Shown: piece by piece, positions 19,589 through 29,057 of the stretch
How positions within the stretch are numbered: position 1 is the first letter of the stretch
Layout of the letters: the number at the start of each line of letters is the position of its first letter
NCBI GenBank assembly: GCA_019217005.1
Contig: JAHBNG010000037.1
Span: 55,989 to 119,988 of the forward strand
DNA from: Chloroflexi bacterium TSY
GTDB taxonomy: Bacteria > Chloroflexota > Anaerolineae > Caldilineales > Caldilineaceae
Direction: 5' to 3'
DNA: 64,000 nt
Position numbers and translations under genes: made by a program
The notes under the pieces: generated by a model
Told to the model about the DNA's origin: nothing
Databases searched by the model: none
Seen by the model: only the letters and a program-made list of their open reading frames with translations

Positions 19589-19879
19589 TCATTCAGGTAA
19601 TGTCTCTATAAATTCAGAAAGCTCTCGTTGGTTTTCGACACTAACTTGTGTTCGCAAAGCCTGATCAATACGTTTCGTTTTTAATGCCTTTTGCCAACAC
19701 GCTTGAATCGGATCTAAGTACGCACCCCGTCCTGGTTTTTTGCCCGTCAAATCGACTTCAACACCATTCTCTGTGCGTATCAACCGGATCAAGTCACGCT
19801 TTCCTCCTGGTTGATGACAAGCAATACAGATGCGCTGTGGTATACGTTTGGTTTTCGGACCACGTTGTTTCTTTGTCAT
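19589..19879 (-). CDS. ylxR: YlxR family RNA-binding protein
   Basis: A small basic protein of 96 residues, normally encoded between nusA and infB, that binds nucleic acid; in some bacteria it affects RNase P or transcription. The signature RICIACHQPGGKRDLIRLIR and GKKPGRGAYL are clear. I start at ATG 19879 (MTKKQRGPKT); an in-frame start seven codons earlier is possible. A palindromic repeat separates it from nusA. Confidence 0.88.
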   Translation of the reverse strand: MTKKQRGPKTKRIPQRICIACHQPGGKRDLIRLIRTENGVEVDLTGKKPGRGAYLDPIQACWQKALKTKRIDQALRTQVSVENQRELSEFIETLPE

Positions 19880-19887
19880 CCTGCTTT

Positions 19888-19966
19888 GAGTGTGTACCAC
19901 AAAGTGTGTAAATGGACACTGCTCAGTCAGAGAATCGGTTGCATTTACACACTTTGGGACACACTC
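19888..19966. repeat. R2 palindromic repeat between nusA and ylxR
   Basis: The arms GAGTGTGTACCACAAAGTG and CACTTTGGGACACACTC enclose a loop containing TCAGTCAGAGAATCG. This is the best-preserved copy of the family. It fills the nusA-ylxR spacer and would form a long stem in the operon mRNA. Confidence 0.75.
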
Positions 19967-19981
19967 CCTTGCTTTTGATAT

Positions 19982-21733
19982 CTAGAAAAAATCACTGAAC
20001 TCGTCTTTCTCTGTATCGGCTTGTCGTTTTCGACGACGGGATTTCTTCTCTCCCTTTGCGCTTTTCTTTTTCCCTTTACCCTTACCAATTTCCGATTCAG
20101 TTGACTGTTCCTCTGTGTCATCTGGATCCAATCCCACGAGCAATTCTGCTGGAATCTCGAAGTCTGGGCTATCAAAGTCAATTTCCTGTTTCTTCTTTGA
20201 CCGTGAACGCAACATATCAGCCGTAATGATATCTGAAGACTCTTCGGGTTCGTCCTTCTTGGTGCCATCACTTTTTTCCGGACCTGAAGTTCCTTGGTCA
20301 TCATTTTCTTCAGATGAAAATTCCTCTTCAAAATTGATATCATAAACCGGAAATTGTTCTACAAATTCCTGCTCTTCCTTCTCAACCATGGCGGCCGCAT
20401 CATCAAAGGAAAGCTTCGGAGCAGTGTTTTCTGCTTTTGTTAAACTGTCTAATTCCTCTAAAGAAGGCAATTCTCGCCCTGATTCTTCAGCCATTTCGAC
20501 AGGAGTGGAGGGCATCTCTTCAACACGTTTAGCTGCCTGGCGCAGTAGATCGTCACTATCTGCTCCAACCTGCTTTGTATCCTGATTACGCAGAAGTTCT
20601 TCAGCATATGCCAGCAGATCGTTCTCACCAGAAGTGATTGTGGCAGTTGTGGCTTGTTCTGCAATTAGTTTGTCTAGTCCTTCAGCAATCGATTCGCTTT
20701 CACTCTTGATATCAATGCGCCAACCAGTAAGCTTGGCTGCAAGACGTGCATTTTGCCCTTCTTTGCCGATTGCTAAACTCAGTTGACGATCGGGTACAAC
20801 GACAACTGCTGTTTTGATCGACCCACTATCATCCAGTAAAACATTGGTTACCTTGGCAGGACTGAGAGCATTTGAGATATATCGAATAACATCATTGCTC
20901 CATTCAACAACGTCTATTTTCTCGCCGCTTAATTCATTGACGATGTTCTGTATACGTAAACCTCTCATTCCAACACAGCTTCCAACTGGATCGATTCCTG
21001 GTACTGTCGCCACTACAGCAGCTTTACTACGCGCCCCAGGCTCTCTTGCAATCGCTTTGATTTCAACAATCCCGTCACGGATTTCGGGAATTTCTTGTTC
21101 CATTAAGCGGCGTAACAAATTGCGATGGGTGCGACTAATTTTTATCACAGGACCACGAGTGCTTCTATGAACATCCACGACATAAACTTTTACATAATCC
21201 CCGCGGCGTAAACGTTCAGTACGAATCTGATCATCCCGCATCATCAATGTTTCATGTTTTTCATCGAGCAGAATTGTCGCTGCACCTGAGACAGTATCAA
21301 TACTACGAACCTGTGCACTGATAATTTCGCCGACTCGATGAGCGAAATTTTCATACAAGGTGTCACGTTCTGCCTCACGAATGCGCTGTAAAATTACCTG
21401 CTTGGCCGTTTGAGCAGCAATGCGTCCAAAGTCGTCCGGCTTGGTTTCAACTTTAATCACGTCACCCAACGTAACAGTAGGAACCCATCTCTTCGCATCT
21501 TGTTCTGTAATTTCCGTGCGAATATTTATGACATCTTCAACCACTTCACGTTCAGCAAAAACGCGCATTTCTCCAGAGGATCGATCAACCTCTGCGGAGA
21601 CATTTGCAACGGAACCATAATTCCGTTTATATGCTGAAATCAGTGCTGCTTCGATCGCTTCAAAAATCACTTCTCGGTCAAGTCCTTTATCAACTGCAAC
21701 CTGATTGATGCCGGCTATTAATGCTTTTGACAT
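19982..21733 (-). CDS. nusA: Transcription termination/antitermination factor NusA
   Basis: NusA binds RNA polymerase and nascent RNA and controls pausing, termination and antitermination. The N-terminal polymerase-binding domain ([22 protein letters not shown]) is followed by an S1 domain, then KH domains with [29 protein letters not shown] and [19 protein letters not shown]. Instead of a plain end it has about 200 extra residues, acidic and then strongly basic ([20 protein letters not shown]), finishing DEFSDFF. It heads the operon; the usual upstream rimP is not in the window. Confidence 0.95.
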   Translation of the reverse strand: MSKALIAGINQVAVDKGLDREVIFEAIEAALISAYKRNYGSVANVSAEVDRSSGEMRVFAEREVVEDVINIRTEITEQDAKRWVPTVTLGDVIKVETKPDDFGRIAAQTAKQVILQRIREAERDTLYENFAHRVGEIISAQVRSIDTVSGAATILLDEKHETLMMRDDQIRTERLRRGDYVKVYVVDVHRSTRGPVIKISRTHRNLLRRLMEQEIPEIRDGIVEIKAIAREPGARSKAAVVATVPGIDPVGSCVGMRGLRIQNIVNELSGEKIDVVEWSNDVIRYISNALSPAKVTNVLLDDSGSIKTAVVVVPDRQLSLAIGKEGQNARLAAKLTGWRIDIKSESESIAEGLDKLIAEQATTATITSGENDLLAYAEELLRNQDTKQVGADSDDLLRQAAKRVEEMPSTPVEMAEESGRELPSLEELDSLTKAENTAPKLSFDDAAAMVEKEEQEFVEQFPVYDINFEEEFSSEENDDQGTSGPEKSDGTKKDEPEESSDIITADMLRSRSKKKQEIDFDSPDFEIPAELLVGLDPDDTEEQSTESEIGKGKGKKKSAKGEKKSRRRKRQADTEKDEFSDFF

Positions 21734-21805
21734 GGCTTAAGATACACTCCAGGTTTCAACCCACTCTACTCGACTACTTTTCAATGAGAATGCTTCTGCG
21801 CTATT

Positions 21806-21832
21806 GATTCATACAATGTAAGATTCATACAA
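21806..21832 (-). promoter_or_regulatory. Tandem 11-bp direct repeat upstream of nusA
   Basis: GATTCATACAA occurs twice (21806-21816 and 21822-21832), 16 bases apart start to start, about 75-100 bp upstream of the nusA ATG. Tandem sites of this spacing can bind a regulator. This is inference from spacing only. Confidence 0.3.
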
Positions 21833-21837
21833 TAAGA

Positions 21838-21859
21838 AAAGTGGGGATTCCCCCACTTT
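21838..21859 (-). terminator. Hairpin between the phosphate-binding-like gene and nusA
   Basis: AAAGTGGGG (21838-21846) pairs with CCCCACTTT (21851-21859). Read on the minus strand it is followed by a short T-rich stretch. It could end transcription from the upstream phosphate-binding-like gene. Confidence 0.5.
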
Positions 21860-22064
21860 CACAGACAATACACGACTTTCTTGGCAAAACTACCTCTCCA
21901 TAAAGCAAATAGCTAGGAGAAAACTCTACAATAGCTCACTTAAGTGACTCATTTTGGTCGATTATTTCAGCCATTCATTCCAATAGTGGAACTTTAAAAT
22001 GAGAATGCCAAGCTACTATCCAACAGACTACCACATAATAAAACAAATAGCAAATTTACGAAAA

Positions 22065-23093
22065 CTAGTTCCAAATCGAAGCATGATAATCACCAACAAT
22101 TTCCTGTCCTGCGGGACTCAATACATAATCGATAAATTGACCTAGCAATCCGGAGGGTTCGCCCCGACTAATCAGATATAAAGGGTAAGTTAAGTAATAG
22201 CTTTGATCCTCCAAACTTGACCGAATTGGCGTTAACCCATCGACCGATAAAATGCGAACAGCATCAGTGGTAACAATCTGACTTACTTTTGTATCATTTC
22301 CAACTCTGCTTGCCATTTCATCAACTTGTGCACTAAAAATTTCTCGAGAACTTTTCTGAAGATCTATACGAATCAGTTGATCAACATATGCACGTGACAC
22401 ATATCCAATTGCCGTCGGAGACTTAGCTACATACGTTATCACATCGGCGCTAGCAGGCATTACAACCGCTGTTAACGTGACTCGTTCTCCTACCATAACC
22501 CTCTCTTCAAACAGAATACGCGCCCCACTGCCATCTTCGCGGCTTACGACCAATACCTCACCTAGATCACCATTGAGCTCTGCCCAATTCAGAAGACGAC
22601 CGCTGAAAAGATCACGCAGTTCCAATAAACTTACATTTTCGATCCGATTGCTCGCATGCACAACAATTGCGAGGCCATCAAGACCAATCGGAATATACAC
22701 CAATGGCTCCCCTATCGAAAAATCTGGCGCTGTAAAATCATCTTCCAGAGAGATTTGGATATCGTCTGTGCTGTCAACAGGTTGTTCTTTTGGCGAAAGT
22801 ATACTGGCCGCAAGATCGATTCTTCCATCCCTAAGCCACTGTTCGCCCAATGTACTGCCACCTTCGCGGTAGTCAAAGAGAACATGAGGATGTCTGTGGC
22901 TAAATTCAACAGTTAACTTCTGTAGAACAGGTTTCAACGTAGTTGCACCGGCAATTCGTATTGTTACTGGATCCGGCACGACAAAGGTCGTCTGACTACA
23001 AGCAGATAAAATAATGGCAATACAGAATGTCAATAGGCTGACTCTGATGCCGGTATGATTGCAATGGTTGAGCAAATTCTGATAAAGGAGCAT
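22065..23093 (-). CDS. PstS-like substrate-binding lipoprotein
   Basis: A 342-residue periplasmic-binding protein of the phosphate (PBP_like_2) superfamily. A signal with lipobox LSAC anchors it outside the membrane. The mature part begins with TIRIAGATTLKPVLQKLT. It contains REGGSTLGEQWLRDGRIDLAAS, NVSLLELRDLFSGRLLNWAEL, SREDGSGARILFEERV and SPTAIGYVSRAYVD, the usual pattern of PstS-type folds. No pstCAB genes follow, so it may be an orphan sensor or binding protein rather than a transporter part. ATG 23093 is preferred over an upstream TTG. Confidence 0.82.
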   Translation of the reverse strand: MLLYQNLLNHCNHTGIRVSLLTFCIAIILSACSQTTFVVPDPVTIRIAGATTLKPVLQKLTVEFSHRHPHVLFDYREGGSTLGEQWLRDGRIDLAASILSPKEQPVDSTDDIQISLEDDFTAPDFSIGEPLVYIPIGLDGLAIVVHASNRIENVSLLELRDLFSGRLLNWAELNGDLGEVLVVSREDGSGARILFEERVMVGERVTLTAVVMPASADVITYVAKSPTAIGYVSRAYVDQLIRIDLQKSSREIFSAQVDEMASRVGNDTKVSQIVTTDAVRILSVDGLTPIRSSLEDQSYYLTYPLYLISRGEPSGLLGQFIDYVLSPAGQEIVGDYHASIWN

Positions 23094-23121
23094 CCTTGAT
23101 TCCAAATGCCCAAATTATTTT

Positions 23122-23225
23122 GGTTCTTTGAGGTTTTGTGGGGTAAACGTTGGTAGTTTGTTGGTTTGCTAGTTTGTCAACCAACTAACCAACAAACCAA
23201 CTGAAAACCACACAATTCCTCAGAC
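23122..23225 (-). repeat. R4 repeat, copy 1
   Basis: About 104 bp that recurs in reverse complement at 33606-33714. It contains an internal inverted repeat made of GTTGGT/ACCAAC-rich arms. It fills the space between uppP and the phosphate-binding-like gene. Confidence 0.75.
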
Positions 23226-23245
23226 GACCTTATTTTTTACAAGTC

Positions 23246-24242
23246 CTAAGCGAAATAGAGACCTATCACAGCGCATCCAGCTAGCAAACAGTATACAGCA
23301 AACGGATAGAGATTATTCTGTTGCAGATAAGAAAGTAGAAATCGAATTGCAGCATATCCAGTCACTGCACTAACAAGAAAGCCAGTGATCAATACGGGAG
23401 CCTGGCGAATGACATCATTTACATCTTCGGCTAGTGCATCACCAAGCTGCAATAGACCAGCACCAAGAAAAACGGGGGCACCGAGCAAAAAGCTAAAACG
23501 AGCCGCGGTGTTACGATGAAGCCCGACAATCAGACCTGATGCAATTGTGCTTCCGCTCCGACTGACGCCTGGCAAAAGCGCCAATACTTGTGCTAGACCA
23601 ATAACCAATGTGCTGAGTAGGGTTAAGTGACTCAAGTCGTCAGTTTGTTTTGCTCGTTTGGTCAGAAATTCGCTACTAGCTAGAAGTAAGGCCGTCGCAA
23701 GCAATGCATACCCTGCAATTAGTGGTGCTGAAGACGCTGTCACAAGCTCTTCGAACAGATCCTTCACCAATAAACCGGCAATTGCGGCTGGAATGCTGCC
23801 AATCACAATAAACCACGCAAGGCGAGCATTCGGATCGGCAAGTGATCGTTGAGCAATACTGCGAAACACTGCCTCCACCATTTCGACAAAATCCCGTCCA
23901 AATACAAACAAAATCGCAATCAGCGTTCCCCAATGTACAACAACATCAAATAATAGATTTGAAGGTTCCCAACCGAGTAGCCAGGGAACAATGACTAGAT
24001 GACCGCTACTACTCACAGGGATGAACTCAGTCGCTCCCTGTATAAATCCTAAAATAATTGGGGTGGTTCAGAATTAGGTTTACACTTTTGATACATAGAC
24101 AAAAATCTATATGAGGTCATTTTCTGCCTGAGCATGGCTCAAAGTAGAAAATATAAACATCTTTTCTCTTTGCAAAAATGTAAACCTAATTGTCCGCCTA
24201 AAATGAACCACCCCAAATAATTGCTTTGATAATATCAAACAA
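23246..24242 (-). pseudogene. uppP: Undecaprenyl-diphosphatase UppP (BacA), disrupted by a MITE
   Basis: UppP dephosphorylates undecaprenyl diphosphate to recycle the lipid carrier for peptidoglycan. The membrane protein is recognisable from QGATEFIPVSSSGHL through LPGVSRSGSTIASGLIVGL to the C-terminus. Its first nine codons (MFDIIKAII, from a likely TTG at 24242 after an AAGGA site) are separated from the rest by MITE copy 3. The 163-bp insertion (element plus duplication) shifts the frame and places a TGA ahead of the body. Downstream the frame has no ATG before the QGATE motif; the first usual start is GTG 24016, inside the catalytic motif. It is probably inactive unless started at ATT or ATA. 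Confidence 0.85.
24060..24214 (+). mobile_element. 155-bp MITE, copy 3 (inside uppP)
   Basis: The same termini, flanked by AAATAATT on both sides. It shares a variant base (AAAGTAG rather than AAATTAG internally) with copy 6, pointing to two sub-lineages. Confidence 0.94.
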
Positions 24243-24408
24243 GACAACTTCTTCCTTATATTTGACTCATCATTCATCAGACGAAATTGAGCAAGAAGAA
24301 AACGACTTTGCGTTTTCGATAAAATAATGATGGCTTGCGCAATTTTTGGGATGAGCCTTATATTATTAAGTTACGAATTCGAAAGTATACACCCACAGTG
24401 AATCAATT

Positions 24409-25575
24409 CTAATTTTTTTCGAGACGCGCCTCTATCCGTTTTTGGTGCTGCTCGTGACGAACAGTTTGATTACTAATTTGATAAGTCTGTAAGAAACTCT
24501 GACGAAAATCAGCCATTGTCCCTTGCCCAATTGCTGTTTGAATCTGGCTCATCAATGATTGCATAAAATGCAAATTGTGAATTGTCGCAAGCCGTAATGC
24601 TGTTACCTCACCAGCTTTGAAGAGATGGCGGAGGTATGCACGGCTAAAAGTCTGACATGTGTAGCATTCACAGGCGGCATCAATCGGTTTTGGATCATCT
24701 GAGTAGATTGCATTGCGAATATTGAGTCGCCCCTTTGGTGTAAACAAAGCGCCATTGCGTGCGATTCTTGTTGGTAAGACGCAATCAAACATGTCGATAC
24801 CGCGATAAACAGCTTCGACAATATCTTCTGGTGCACCCACGCCCATTAAATAACGTGGCTTGTCGCGTGGCAAAGCAGGACAAGTTTCATCTAAGATCTG
24901 ATACATCTGCTCTTTTGTTTCTCCTACGGCCAGTCCACCGATTGCATATCCAGGAAAATCAAGTGATGCTAAAAATTGTGCGCTTTGTAAACGCAACGCA
25001 GGGGAAATCCCTCCTTGTACAATGCCAAATAAGGCCTGATCATCTCGTGTATGGGCCTCTTTGGATAGTACCGCCCAATGATGTGTACGCCGGAGCGCCT
25101 GTTCATTATAATCTCGATCAAACGGGTCTGGACATTCATCTAACACCATTGCAATGTCTGCACCAAGTGCTTGTTCTATCTCCATTACACGAGCCGGTGT
25201 GAAATGATGATGACTTCCATCGATGTGGCTACGGAAGGTTACACCATCATCATCTAATTTACGTTGATGCGCCAGGCTAAACACCTGATAACCCCCGGAG
25301 TCGGTCAAAATCGGGTGTTCCCAAGCCATAAACTGATGTAGGCCACCGAGTTGCTCGATAAGCCGATGTCCTGGACGTAAATAGAGATGATAGGTATTTG
25401 CTAAGAGTAATGAATACCCGAGAGCCTCTAGGTCTCGCGGTTCGAGCGTTTTAACATTTGCTTGCGTTCCAACTGGAGCAAAGATGGGGAAAGAGATGGG
25501 GCCATGGGGAGTGTGATAAGTGCTAAGTCGCGCAGCTCCATCAGTAGCATGAATTTCAAGAGTGAATGGCTGAAT
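24409..25575 (-). CDS. tgt: tRNA-guanine transglycosylase with apparent ATT start
   Basis: Tgt exchanges guanine-34 for preQ1 in Asp, Asn, His and Tyr tRNAs. Motifs: HGPISFPIFAPVGT and LANTYHLYLRPG near the N-terminus, the nucleophile region ILTDSGGYQVFSL, DECPDPFDRDYN, GIVQGG, MGVGAPEDIVEAV, and the zinc site CECYTC with a later His. The first ATG (25329) would delete about 80 conserved residues. The frame continues upstream with clear family similarity but contains no ATG, GTG or TTG before a stop. ATT 25575, seven bases after AGGAG, gives 388 residues, the normal length. I therefore propose ATT initiation. Confidence 0.88.
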   Translation of the reverse strand: MQPFTLEIHATDGAARLSTYHTPHGPISFPIFAPVGTQANVKTLEPRDLEALGYSLLLANTYHLYLRPGHRLIEQLGGLHQFMAWEHPILTDSGGYQVFSLAHQRKLDDDGVTFRSHIDGSHHHFTPARVMEIEQALGADIAMVLDECPDPFDRDYNEQALRRTHHWAVLSKEAHTRDDQALFGIVQGGISPALRLQSAQFLASLDFPGYAIGGLAVGETKEQMYQILDETCPALPRDKPRYLMGVGAPEDIVEAVYRGIDMFDCVLPTRIARNGALFTPKGRLNIRNAIYSDDPKPIDAACECYTCQTFSRAYLRHLFKAGEVTALRLATIHNLHFMQSLMSQIQTAIGQGTMADFRQSFLQTYQISNQTVRHEQHQKRIEARLEKN

Positions 25576-25714
25576 TGTTATACTCCTAACCTGGACAAGG
25601 CCGCTTCGCTACCAAGCCAGAATCAAAGGTGCAGAGTGGCAGGGTTGTAAGGTAGATGAACAGAATCTTGTCCGCCACCAATTCTATACCTGTTTTGAAA
25701 GATACAGTTGGGTG

Positions 25715-27427
25715 CTAATCTACTGAATGATCGGTCGCAATTTGAGATAGAGGAATTGTCCCAGAAACGACGGTGCCTTTTTCACACCTGGGATATGGTG
25801 ATTGAATGTTCAATTTACCATTTAACAATTGCGCTCGTTCTTGCATTGTCAGCAGACCAAAGCTTCCACGGCTATCATAATCTTTCATCGTGGCAGAATA
25901 GTCAAATCCTGCGCCATCATCGGCAATTTGAAAGCGTAATGTATCTTCTTCAATTGAGACTCGAATCCAGATATTGTTGGCTTTTGCATGTTTGCGTATA
26001 TTGTTGACAGATTCTTGTATGATGCTGAATATATTGTTTGCATTTTCGGGTGACATCTCAAGACCGTCCAGGTTGGCGTCTAGATGAATCAAAGTGTCTA
26101 GAGTTAAATTTAGCTGTCTATGGTAAGCCTTCAATGCAGGGATCAATCCTTGCGTTTCGAGAATAATAGGATGTAGTTCAAATAACAAAGTCCGGATTTC
26201 TCGATTCGCCTGCCGTGCAATATCTTCAATCCGATCAATCTCCATTGGCAAGCCAGCATACTGTTGCGTGTCTAGCATTGTCCGCAACAGGTCAAGGTTC
26301 ATAATAATCAAGCTTAGCATCTGGGCTGTATTGTCATGGAGGTCGCGCGCTAATTGATGTCGAACTTCTTCCTGGGCTTTAATAATACGTTCTTGTTCAG
26401 CACGTAACTCTTGATAAAGCTGTGCATTTTCTAATGCAATCGCAACCTGTTGTCCCATGACTGTCAACCAATTCTCATCTTCGGCTGTAAAACCATCAGG
26501 ATCCTCCTTATTTAGAACCTCCAAAACACCAATCGTTCTGTCTTGAACAAGAAGCGGGACACATAAAATACTCCGCGTTTGAAATCCTGTTTGCGTGTCT
26601 ACCTCTGAGTTCCAGAACTCACTCCGTGCCACCTCATTGACAACCAAAGGCTCGCCCATTGTCGCAACATGCCCCGCAATCCCTTTGTCAATCGGCATGC
26701 GTTCTTCTTCAAGTACTTGGGCTGCTTCTCCTTGTGTATACATAAAAATTAACTCTTTCGCGGTGCGATCAATGCGATAAAGAGTAGCCGCTTGAGCATT
26801 CAGGACGAAAGTAGCCAGCTCTGTTGTCTGATTCAAAACATCAGTCAAATCAAGTGTACTGGTGATTGCTTGACTGACTTGATAGACGAAACTAACTCGT
26901 TCTAGTTGTTGACGTGTTTGCTGAAGATATTGGGCACGAAGACCGTTTCCTGCAAACAATCCAATTGTTTGCTCTAGATCGATCAGCTCGTTTTCAGTAA
27001 GAGCCTGTTCCTTTGTCAAAACAAGTGAAACTGAACCACGGACGACCTGGTTGATAAGGAGATAAATGTGCACCACTATAAAGTCAGAATCATTGATTGA
27101 GAGCAGGGCTGGTTTGTAACTAATCTCTTCCGGCAAATCGGATGAATGAGCCGATCTGAGCAATTCCTCCCATTCCTCAAGTTGCCTATGAACGGGTGGC
27201 TCCAGTTGCCCCAGTCGAATATGATGACCATTCTGTTCATTTTCGGACTCAAGCAGTAAGAGACTGATTGCGGACACATCCAGTTCCTTCAGCATAATTT
27301 CGGCTCCAGCTTGCCAATATGCTTCGAACTTATGGTCATCGACCAGTTGATTCAAGCGGCATAGCGCGGGCAAGAGTATCTTCGAGTATGTTGTTGAATG
27401 TATTGTTATTGGATGTTCTGCAGTCAC
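25715..27427 (-). CDS. GAF-domain sensor histidine kinase (HisKA_3 / NarL-partner type)
   Basis: A 570-residue cytoplasmic sensor kinase with no clear membrane segment. Residues about 1-165 are of unknown fold, and 175-335 form a GAF domain (GIAGHVATMGEPLVVNEVA, SILCVPLLVQDRTIGVLEVLNKED). The dimerisation/phosphoacceptor box RDLHDNTAQMLSL follows. A HATPase_c domain has the N box QESVNNIRKHAKA and DDGAGFD. Such kinases pair with NarL/LuxR-type regulators, but none is adjacent. The start is GTG 27427. Confidence 0.88.
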   Translation of the reverse strand: MTAEHPITIHSTTYSKILLPALCRLNQLVDDHKFEAYWQAGAEIMLKELDVSAISLLLLESENEQNGHHIRLGQLEPPVHRQLEEWEELLRSAHSSDLPEEISYKPALLSINDSDFIVVHIYLLINQVVRGSVSLVLTKEQALTENELIDLEQTIGLFAGNGLRAQYLQQTRQQLERVSFVYQVSQAITSTLDLTDVLNQTTELATFVLNAQAATLYRIDRTAKELIFMYTQGEAAQVLEEERMPIDKGIAGHVATMGEPLVVNEVARSEFWNSEVDTQTGFQTRSILCVPLLVQDRTIGVLEVLNKEDPDGFTAEDENWLTVMGQQVAIALENAQLYQELRAEQERIIKAQEEVRHQLARDLHDNTAQMLSLIIMNLDLLRTMLDTQQYAGLPMEIDRIEDIARQANREIRTLLFELHPIILETQGLIPALKAYHRQLNLTLDTLIHLDANLDGLEMSPENANNIFSIIQESVNNIRKHAKANNIWIRVSIEEDTLRFQIADDGAGFDYSATMKDYDSRGSFGLLTMQERAQLLNGKLNIQSPYPRCEKGTVVSGTIPLSQIATDHSVD

Positions 27428-27862
27428 GATTTGTTCAAATCCGTTTCACTATCCATAAGATCTATCGTAAAATCATTCAAAACCTTATTATACCTGAATT
27501 TTTTGTTAGTTTGGAATGTCCAGGGTAGATGTAGACAAAACTAACCATACTCTATTAAGTGTACCCTCTGTCTACCGTTAAAATATTATTGCTACTGTGA
27601 TGTAAAAGAGAACATATTTTGAATTTCCTGATTATTCTCACCTAATTTCTTAAGTTTTTCCGAACTTTATTGGTAAATTTTAGAGATGAACATGACTATG
27701 GAGTACTTCTTAAGAAGATGCCGCACAAAGCTCCTACGTTTGTTATATGATCAGTCGTTGATTTGTCTACGATTTCGTAAAGTCAGTAAAAACTTATGGT
27801 CAAACCAGATAAACCCCGTACAAAGGTGGAGTCGTCATGCATGGCGCGCCATACATGGCGCA

Positions 27863-28038
27863 GCATTCTCGAATGCGATCGGGTGGCGTTCGAGATTACA
27901 CGCAGTAGGATTTCTCAGAGGTAGAGCGTTCAAATGGCGAAAAAAGACGCAGTAGAGAATCTCGGACCATTTGGCACGCTCGAGTCTGTTTTGACTGAGA
28001 AGTGCAGGATTATGTCTACTGCGTGTAATAGAGAATGC
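27863..28038. repeat. Nested multi-helix palindrome (about 176 bp)
   Basis: Successive nested pairings are visible: GCATTCTC (27863) with GAGAATGC (28031); ATTACACGCAGTAG (27895-27908) with its exact complement (28016-28029); TTCTCAG (27912) with CTGAGAA (27995); GAGCGT...CAAATGG (27924-27937) with CCATTTG...ACGCTC (27967-27981). No protein gene overlaps convincingly. It could be a structured RNA or a palindromic mobile element. A related TGGCGCAGCATTCTC segment occurs near 9115-9130. Confidence 0.6.
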
Positions 28039-28207
28039 CTTCTTCGCATCATGCGACTTCTATTTGTCTTGTCCATGAGAAATCTTCGCCATTGTAACTC
28101 GCACCACACACTTTTTGTACACGGAGTACGATAATAGAGTCCGCTATAAATCAATGCTGCTGATACTCTAGTAGCTTGATGAATTGATTTTGTTCAAGCA
28201 AATACGC

Positions 28208-28236
28208 TTGACACATAATGACGTCAAAGCTATACT
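28208..28236 (+). promoter_or_regulatory. Consensus sigma-70 promoter of the candidate ncRNA
   Basis: TTGACA (28208-28213), a 17-base spacer and TATACT (28231-28236), the same quality and the same -10 as the tRNA-Gly promoter at 3826. Transcription would start near 28243. No open frame with a ribosome site follows. Confidence 0.8.
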
Positions 28237-28242
28237 ATAACT

Positions 28243-28722
28243 ATTATAATTGAATGTGGACCACAAAGTGTGTTGAAGTAGATTCTTTGACTAAACAGTC
28301 TTCTCACTGTCGAGTGAAGTGCAAAATCTAATAATTGCTGCCCACTGAATAATAGAAAACTAGGTTAGAACAATAAAAATGTCTTTCAGGTTTATTCCAG
28401 TCCAAAAATGGACCAATTGCTCGTGTCGATAGCGGGTGCCGTCAGCATGATGCTGGCCGCCCCCGCTTGCCCATCATGTATTTGATGAACCTGAAAGAGT
28501 TACATAAACAAGTTTCTGATAACTTAAATCTAAAGCCGCTCTGGTTGTATCGCATCATAATATAGTCTCATGATAGAACAGTGAGACCAACAGTGCAAAG
28601 CTATCGTGCTAGTCCTGGAGACTAGGCTCTAGGCCACGACCAGACCGAGCGAGATGCGATTCGTAACCATAGAAGTAAAAAGACCGGGTTCATCGCATTG
28701 ATGAACCCGGTCTTTTTTGTTC
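28243..28722 (+). ncRNA. Candidate structured non-coding RNA, unrecognised family
   Basis: A stretch of about 480 nt bounded by a consensus promoter and a near-perfect terminator, with no plausible coding frame. Helices seen by eye: CTTTCAGGTT (28383-28392) with AACCTGAAAG (28488-28497), enclosing AGCGGG/CCCGCT and CAGC/GCTG hairpins; ATCGCATC (28549) with GATGCGAT (28653), enclosing GTCTCA/TGAGAC and CTAGTC/GACTAG. It does not match what I know of tmRNA, RNase P RNA, SRP RNA or 6S RNA. The 5' end carries part of an R2 repeat. It is an isolated unit between a histidine kinase and an IS110 remnant. The transcript ends are inferred. Confidence 0.65.
28677..28722 (+). terminator. Strong intrinsic terminator
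   Basis: AAAAGACCGGGTTCATC (28677-28693) pairs perfectly with its complement ending in a T-run (to about 28717); the loop is six or fewer bases. Because the stem begins with an A-run, it could also work on the minus strand. Confidence 0.92.
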
Positions 28723-29057
28723 CAAACAAAAAAGCAAATATTTGTGGTTAATGAACCAGCAATCTATCAATATATTTAAGGATGTAAGAACCTATCCGAA
28801 AAGTGGCTGTGAGTCCGATCAGCTTCTCGAGCGAGAATCAGTAGACCGCAATCGCGTCGTTCTCAAACAAAGTGGAGAATCTAATGACTGCGATCTACTG
28901 AAATAGACTGTGATCTGCCCTGAAAAAAAGGGCAGCAAGAGAAGAGAGAGAGGGGTTAAAGGCCGCGTTGAATAAGAAGCGGGTCCAAGTTGACCCGCCA
29001 GAGTGGGTGGCGTCGTTGCCTGTGCCCAACGCAAATCAGTTGTAGTGAGCACCGTAC

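Noticed and set aside
27686..27955. 89-codon open frame upstream of the nested palindrome
   Set aside because: It runs into the palindrome, lacks a ribosome site and shows no family features.
28243..28722. tmRNA, RNase P RNA or 6S RNA identity for the structured RNA
   Set aside because: The tRNA-like ends and tag frame of tmRNA, the GAGGAAAGTCC-type core of RNase P RNA, and the single long bulged hairpin of 6S RNA are not visible.
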